DNA of 64,000 bases from Polynucleobacter sp. Adler-ghost (GTDB lineage Bacteria > Pseudomonadota > Gammaproteobacteria > Burkholderiales > Burkholderiaceae): NCBI RefSeq assembly GCF_018688495.1, contig NZ_CP061320.1, forward strand, positions 282,586-346,585, written 5' to 3'. The notes under the pieces were generated by a model that was given only the letters and a program-made list of their open reading frames with translations, was not told where the DNA came from and did not search any database. Positions within the stretch are counted from its first letter, which is position 1, and each line of letters begins with the position of its first letter. Shown one piece after another: positions 61,199-64,000 of the stretch. Position numbers and translations under genes: made by a program.

Positions 61199-62833
61199 AT
61201 GAGCACAACAAGCCATCAAAATACCTACGACTACATCATCATCGGCGCTGGCAGTGCAGGCTGTATGTTAGCCAAGCGCCTGACTGAGAATCCCGCTAAA
61301 CGGGTTCTCTTAATTGAGGCTGGTAAGAACGATAACTACATCTGGATCCATATACCGGTTGGTTATTTATATTGTATCGATAACCCAAGAGCAGATTGGC
61401 GCTTTAAGACCGCTACTGAAAAAGGCCTAAACGGACGCTCACTCCTCTATCCGCGCGGCCGTGTTTTAGGTGGCTGTTCATCTATCAACGGCATGATTTA
61501 CATGCGCGGCCAAGAGGGTGATTATGCATCTTGGGTCAAAGCAACAGGTGATGATTCTTGGTCTTGGCAAAACGCTTTGCGTCGTTACAAATCATTTGAG
61601 GATTATCACGGCGCTCCCAATCAGTGGCACGGCAAAGGTGGTGAGTGGACTGTGTCTAAGCAGCGTTTGCGTTGGCCCATCATGGATGTTTTCAAAGAGG
61701 CTGCAGTGGAGGCAGGCATTCCAGCATCAGACGACTTTAACCAAGGCGATAATTTTGGGGTGGGTTACTTTGATGTGAGTCAACGCAAAGGTTGGCGTCT
61801 CAATACGTCCAAAGCATTTTTGCGTGATGCTGCTAAGCGACCTAATCTCACGGTAATTACTGAGGCGATGGTCAATAAATTATTAATTGATTCAAGCTCT
61901 AAAAATTGCTACGGCGTTCAATATATTCAGAACGGCAAAAAAACCGAAGCACTTTGTAATATCACCAATCAAGGCGAAGTGATTTTGAGTGCAGGTGCCA
62001 TTGGTAGCGTGCAGGTTTTAGAGCGCTCAGGTATTGGATCAGCTGCGCATCTGAATAAATTAGGCATCCCCGTCATTGCAGATTTACCGGGCGTAGGTGA
62101 AAACTTACAAGACCATTTGCAATTACGCATGATCTACAAGGTCAATGGCATAAAGACTCTCAATACGAAAGCAAACTCTTTACTTGGCAAGCTGTCCATT
62201 GGTATGGAGTACGTGTTTAAGCGCTCCGGACCGATGTCGATGGCCCCATCTCAGTTGGGTGCATTTGCATACAGCTCACCTGACCAGCCCTCTGCTAATT
62301 TGGAGTATCACGTTCAACCGCTATCACTAGAAAAGTTCGGTGAAGATTTGCATTCCTTTAATGCGATTACTGCCAGTGTTTGTAACTTACGACCTACATC
62401 TCGTGGCAGTGTACATATCAGTTCGATCGATCCAGAAGCGCCCCCAGTCATTGCACCAAATTATTTATCGACCGACGAAGACCGCAAAGTAGCTGCTGAC
62501 TCATTGCGTCTCACACGCAAGATTTTAGAAAGTCCTGCGCTCAAACCGTACACGCCAGATGAGTACAAGCCAGGCAATCAATATCAAAGCGATGAAGAAC
62601 TCATCAAAGCTGCTGGTGATATCGGCACAACGATTTTCCATCCAGTGGGCACCTGCAAGATGGGGCGCGATGATGATCCGATGGCAGTGCTTGATTCACA
62701 ATTGCGAGTTAGGGGTATTCATCATTTGAGGGTGGTTGATGCATCTGCAATGCCGACAATTACTTCCGGTAATACTGCGGCGCCTACTATGATGATTGCG
62801 CAACGCGCTGTTGAATTGCTTACTGGTGAGTAG
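61199..62833 (+). CDS. GMC family oxidoreductase (choline/alcohol dehydrogenase-like)
   Basis: A 544-residue FAD enzyme from ATG 61199 (ATG 61175 also in frame). YDYIIIGAGSAGCMLAKRLT is the FAD loop, YPRGRVLGGCSSINGMIYMR the GMC signature 1, GAIGSVQVLERSGIG signature 2, FHPVGTCKMG and VVDASAMPTITSGNTAAPT the C-terminal catalytic and FAD region. BetA-like alcohol dehydrogenases share this layout. Cytoplasmic or membrane-bound; substrate an alcohol or polyol. The EamA gene begins within its last codons. Confidence 0.92.
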   Translation: MSTTSHQNTYDYIIIGAGSAGCMLAKRLTENPAKRVLLIEAGKNDNYIWIHIPVGYLYCIDNPRADWRFKTATEKGLNGRSLLYPRGRVLGGCSSINGMIYMRGQEGDYASWVKATGDDSWSWQNALRRYKSFEDYHGAPNQWHGKGGEWTVSKQRLRWPIMDVFKEAAVEAGIPASDDFNQGDNFGVGYFDVSQRKGWRLNTSKAFLRDAAKRPNLTVITEAMVNKLLIDSSSKNCYGVQYIQNGKKTEALCNITNQGEVILSAGAIGSVQVLERSGIGSAAHLNKLGIPVIADLPGVGENLQDHLQLRMIYKVNGIKTLNTKANSLLGKLSIGMEYVFKRSGPMSMAPSQLGAFAYSSPDQPSANLEYHVQPLSLEKFGEDLHSFNAITASVCNLRPTSRGSVHISSIDPEAPPVIAPNYLSTDEDRKVAADSLRLTRKILESPALKPYTPDEYKPGNQYQSDEELIKAAGDIGTTIFHPVGTCKMGRDDDPMAVLDSQLRVRGIHHLRVVDASAMPTITSGNTAAPTMMIAQRAVELLTGE

Positions 62834-63755
62834 TTCAAAAACATCAGGCAGTACTCAGTTGTATCCGAGGCTTCCTACAAGCCACTTGTTATTAGCGCTT
62901 GCCATTGTTGCTGTGTGGGGAACTAACTTTGTGGTGATCAAAGTTTCTCTTGAAAGCTTCCCACCATTTTTATTCGCTGCTCTGCGATACATTTTTGCTT
63001 TATTGCCAGTAGTATTTTTTATTCCCAAGCCCAAGGTTTCTTGGGTCAATTTGTGTATCTATGGTTTGGCAACTGGACTTGGGCAGTTCGGCGTGATGTA
63101 CTTTGCGATTGATGGACGAATCTCTCCGGGGCTAGCATCCTTGCTTATTCAGACCCAAGTGTTTTTTACGATCGGCTTTGCGATGTTCTTTGCTAAAGAA
63201 GGTCTAAGGCTATATCAGGCAGTGTCCGTGGCGGTAGCAATGATGGGTTTGTTCATTATTGCGCTGCACACTGATGCCACAACGACTTTCTTGGGCCTAG
63301 CCTTAGTGGTGTTTGCTGGCTTCTCTTGGGGGGTTGCTAATACAGTGAGTCGTAGGGCTGGTGCTATTAATATGCTGTCCTATGTGGTTTGGGCAAGCGC
63401 GTTCTCAATACCTCCTTTGCTGCTTGTTTCACTCATCTTTGAGGGTGGTGCCGGCCATTTATGGGAAGTCACTCTAGTAGCACCAATGGGCGCTTGGATT
63501 GGAGTGCTCTGGCAGGCATGGGCTAATACCCTGTTTGGCTATGCTGCTTGGGGGTGGCTGCTTTCAAAGCACCCGGCTGCCGTGGTGGCTCCCGCCCCCT
63601 TACTAGTTCCCATCTTTGGCATGGGGGCATCTGCTTTTTTCCTAGGCGAAGCCTTGCCAGGCTGGAAAATCAGCGCTGCTGGCTTGGTAATTGCTGGTTT
63701 AGTGATCAATCTTTTCTGGCCTGCATTGCGAGAACAAAGTCGTAAGTTTTTTTAA
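62826..63755 (+). CDS. EamA (DMT) family transporter
   Basis: About 309 residues from GTG 62826, overlapping the GMC stop by 8 bases; the frame opens earlier but inside the GMC gene. Ten hydrophobic helices in two repeats: ALAIVAVWGTNFVVIKVSLE, FAALRYIFALLPVVFF and, in the second half, LVVFAGFSWGVANTVSRRAG. RhtA/YdcZ-type metabolite exporters share this fold. Coupled to an alcohol dehydrogenase gene, but the link is not evidence of substrate. Confidence 0.9.
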   Translation: MSSSKTSGSTQLYPRLPTSHLLLALAIVAVWGTNFVVIKVSLESFPPFLFAALRYIFALLPVVFFIPKPKVSWVNLCIYGLATGLGQFGVMYFAIDGRISPGLASLLIQTQVFFTIGFAMFFAKEGLRLYQAVSVAVAMMGLFIIALHTDATTTFLGLALVVFAGFSWGVANTVSRRAGAINMLSYVVWASAFSIPPLLLVSLIFEGGAGHLWEVTLVAPMGAWIGVLWQAWANTLFGYAAWGWLLSKHPAAVVAPAPLLVPIFGMGASAFFLGEALPGWKISAAGLVIAGLVINLFWPALREQSRKFF

Positions 63756-63772
63756 AACGACCTCTATCCCTA

Positions 63773-63793
63773 GGGGCTAATGTAAAACCCTAA
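63773..63793. promoter_or_regulatory. recurrent TTAGGGTTTTACATTAG motif
   Basis: On the minus strand this reads TTAGGGTTTTACATTAGCCC. Similar blocks occur at 46008-46023, 57408-57433, 59439-59452 and 50328-50338 in intergenic sequence before exported or membrane-protein genes. A shared transcription factor site is a possibility. Confidence 0.35.
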
Positions 63794-63900
63794 TACTGAG
63801 CCCTTTTTTTGCCCCTATATTGACTGTAAGATAGCAATTCGCTTCAAGTTGTACCTACAAAAGAACTTATTTAATTAGCATTTTTAGTCATGGAGACTTT

Positions 63901-64000
63901 ATGAATATTCGTCGTCACATTTTTGCAGTGGCTGCTACTGCAATGTTATCAACCGGCGCTTATGCTGCCGATATCAAAGTAGGCGTAATCGGCCCGTTCA
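63901..64000 (+). CDS. branched-chain amino acid/urea-type ABC transporter substrate-binding protein, partial
   Basis: Only 33 codons are inside the window: a signal peptide (MNIRRHIFAVAATAMLSTG, cleavage after AYA) then DIKVGVIGPF, the typical start of LivJ-type receptors (IKIGxxGPxTG). GGAG precedes the ATG at 5 bases. A 145-base gap before it contains GGGGCTAATGTAAAACCC (63773-63790), probably a regulatory site. The rest lies past the window end. Confidence 0.8.
   Translation, partial: MNIRRHIFAVAATAMLSTGAYAADIKVGVIGPF

Noticed and set aside
63230..63238. GGCGGTAGC, identical to the ops core of JUMPstart elements
   Set aside because: It lies inside the EamA transporter gene and not before a polysaccharide operon, so it is most likely a chance match to codons for Ala-Val-Ala.
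1..64000. CRISPR arrays, tRNA or rRNA genes, IS elements
   Set aside because: No regularly spaced repeats, cloverleaf-like sequences, rRNA stretches or transposase motifs were found on reading both strands.

Overview
The window looks like a chromosome segment of a low-GC betaproteobacterium of the Burkholderiaceae, most like Polynucleobacter. This rests on the mix of families (Bug/TctC solute receptor, IorAB-type molybdenum hydroxylase, CysI with a DUF934 partner, DarP, a LivJ-type receptor) and not on any marker gene. No rRNA, tRNA, CRISPR array, IS element or prophage was seen.

Positions 1-41165 hold a large, very AT-rich surface-polysaccharide locus. Its left arm (105-10377, minus strand) is one tightly packed operon: three methyltransferases or remnants, a UDP-N-acetylhexosamine dehydrogenase, an asparagine-synthase amidotransferase, a nonulosonic-acid trio (NeuA-, NeuC- and NeuB-like), an SMP-30 lactonase and a frameshifted methyltransferase. 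A divergent right arm (10419-39351, plus strand) starts with a PglK-like ABC flippase and an amidotransferase/HisF/HisH set that normally installs acetamidino groups on sugars. It continues with an unusual block (14854-29859) holding two different sugar-phosphate cyclases, one strongly resembling 2-epi-5-epi-valiolone synthase, plus a phosphoheptose-isomerase-like SIS protein, a small-molecule kinase, two nucleotidyltransferases, two SDRs, two Gfo/Idh oxidoreductases, a 2-hydroxyacid dehydrogenase and a HisC-like aminotransferase. I read this as a candidate pathway that makes and activates a C7 (amino)cyclitol or related sugar for a surface glycan. Then come a CDP-6-deoxyhexose set (RfbG, RmlC-like, RfbF, SDR), glycosyltransferases, a Wzy-like polymerase and an epimerase. 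A short minus-strand pair, Wzz-like and WecA/WbpL-like (39335-41165), closes the locus.

Positions 41200-64000 look like ordinary core and accessory chromosome: a decayed ChaA-type Ca2+/H+ antiporter; siroheme and sulfite reduction genes (cbiX, cobA, DUF934, cysI) without cysH, cysD or cysN between them; a serine hydrolase; a Tat-exported IorAB pair; a Doc-type toxin-antitoxin pair; a PDC-lactonase-like amidohydrolase with a Bug receptor; a 3-oxoadipate enol-lactonase-like hydrolase; a TonB receptor, sorbosone dehydrogenase lipoprotein and dihaem cytochrome c module; an acyltransferase; darP; a GMC oxidoreductase; an EamA exporter; and the first 33 codons of a LivJ-like receptor.

Several perfect inverted repeats stand out: a 17-bp stem inside a coding region (34838-34881), a cluster in the cysI upstream region (45900-46026), and a nested one before the GMC oxidoreductase (61104-61161). 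A TTAGGG/TTTACATTAG-like motif recurs in intergenic regions of the right half. All functional calls come from reading motifs by eye; no database search was possible.
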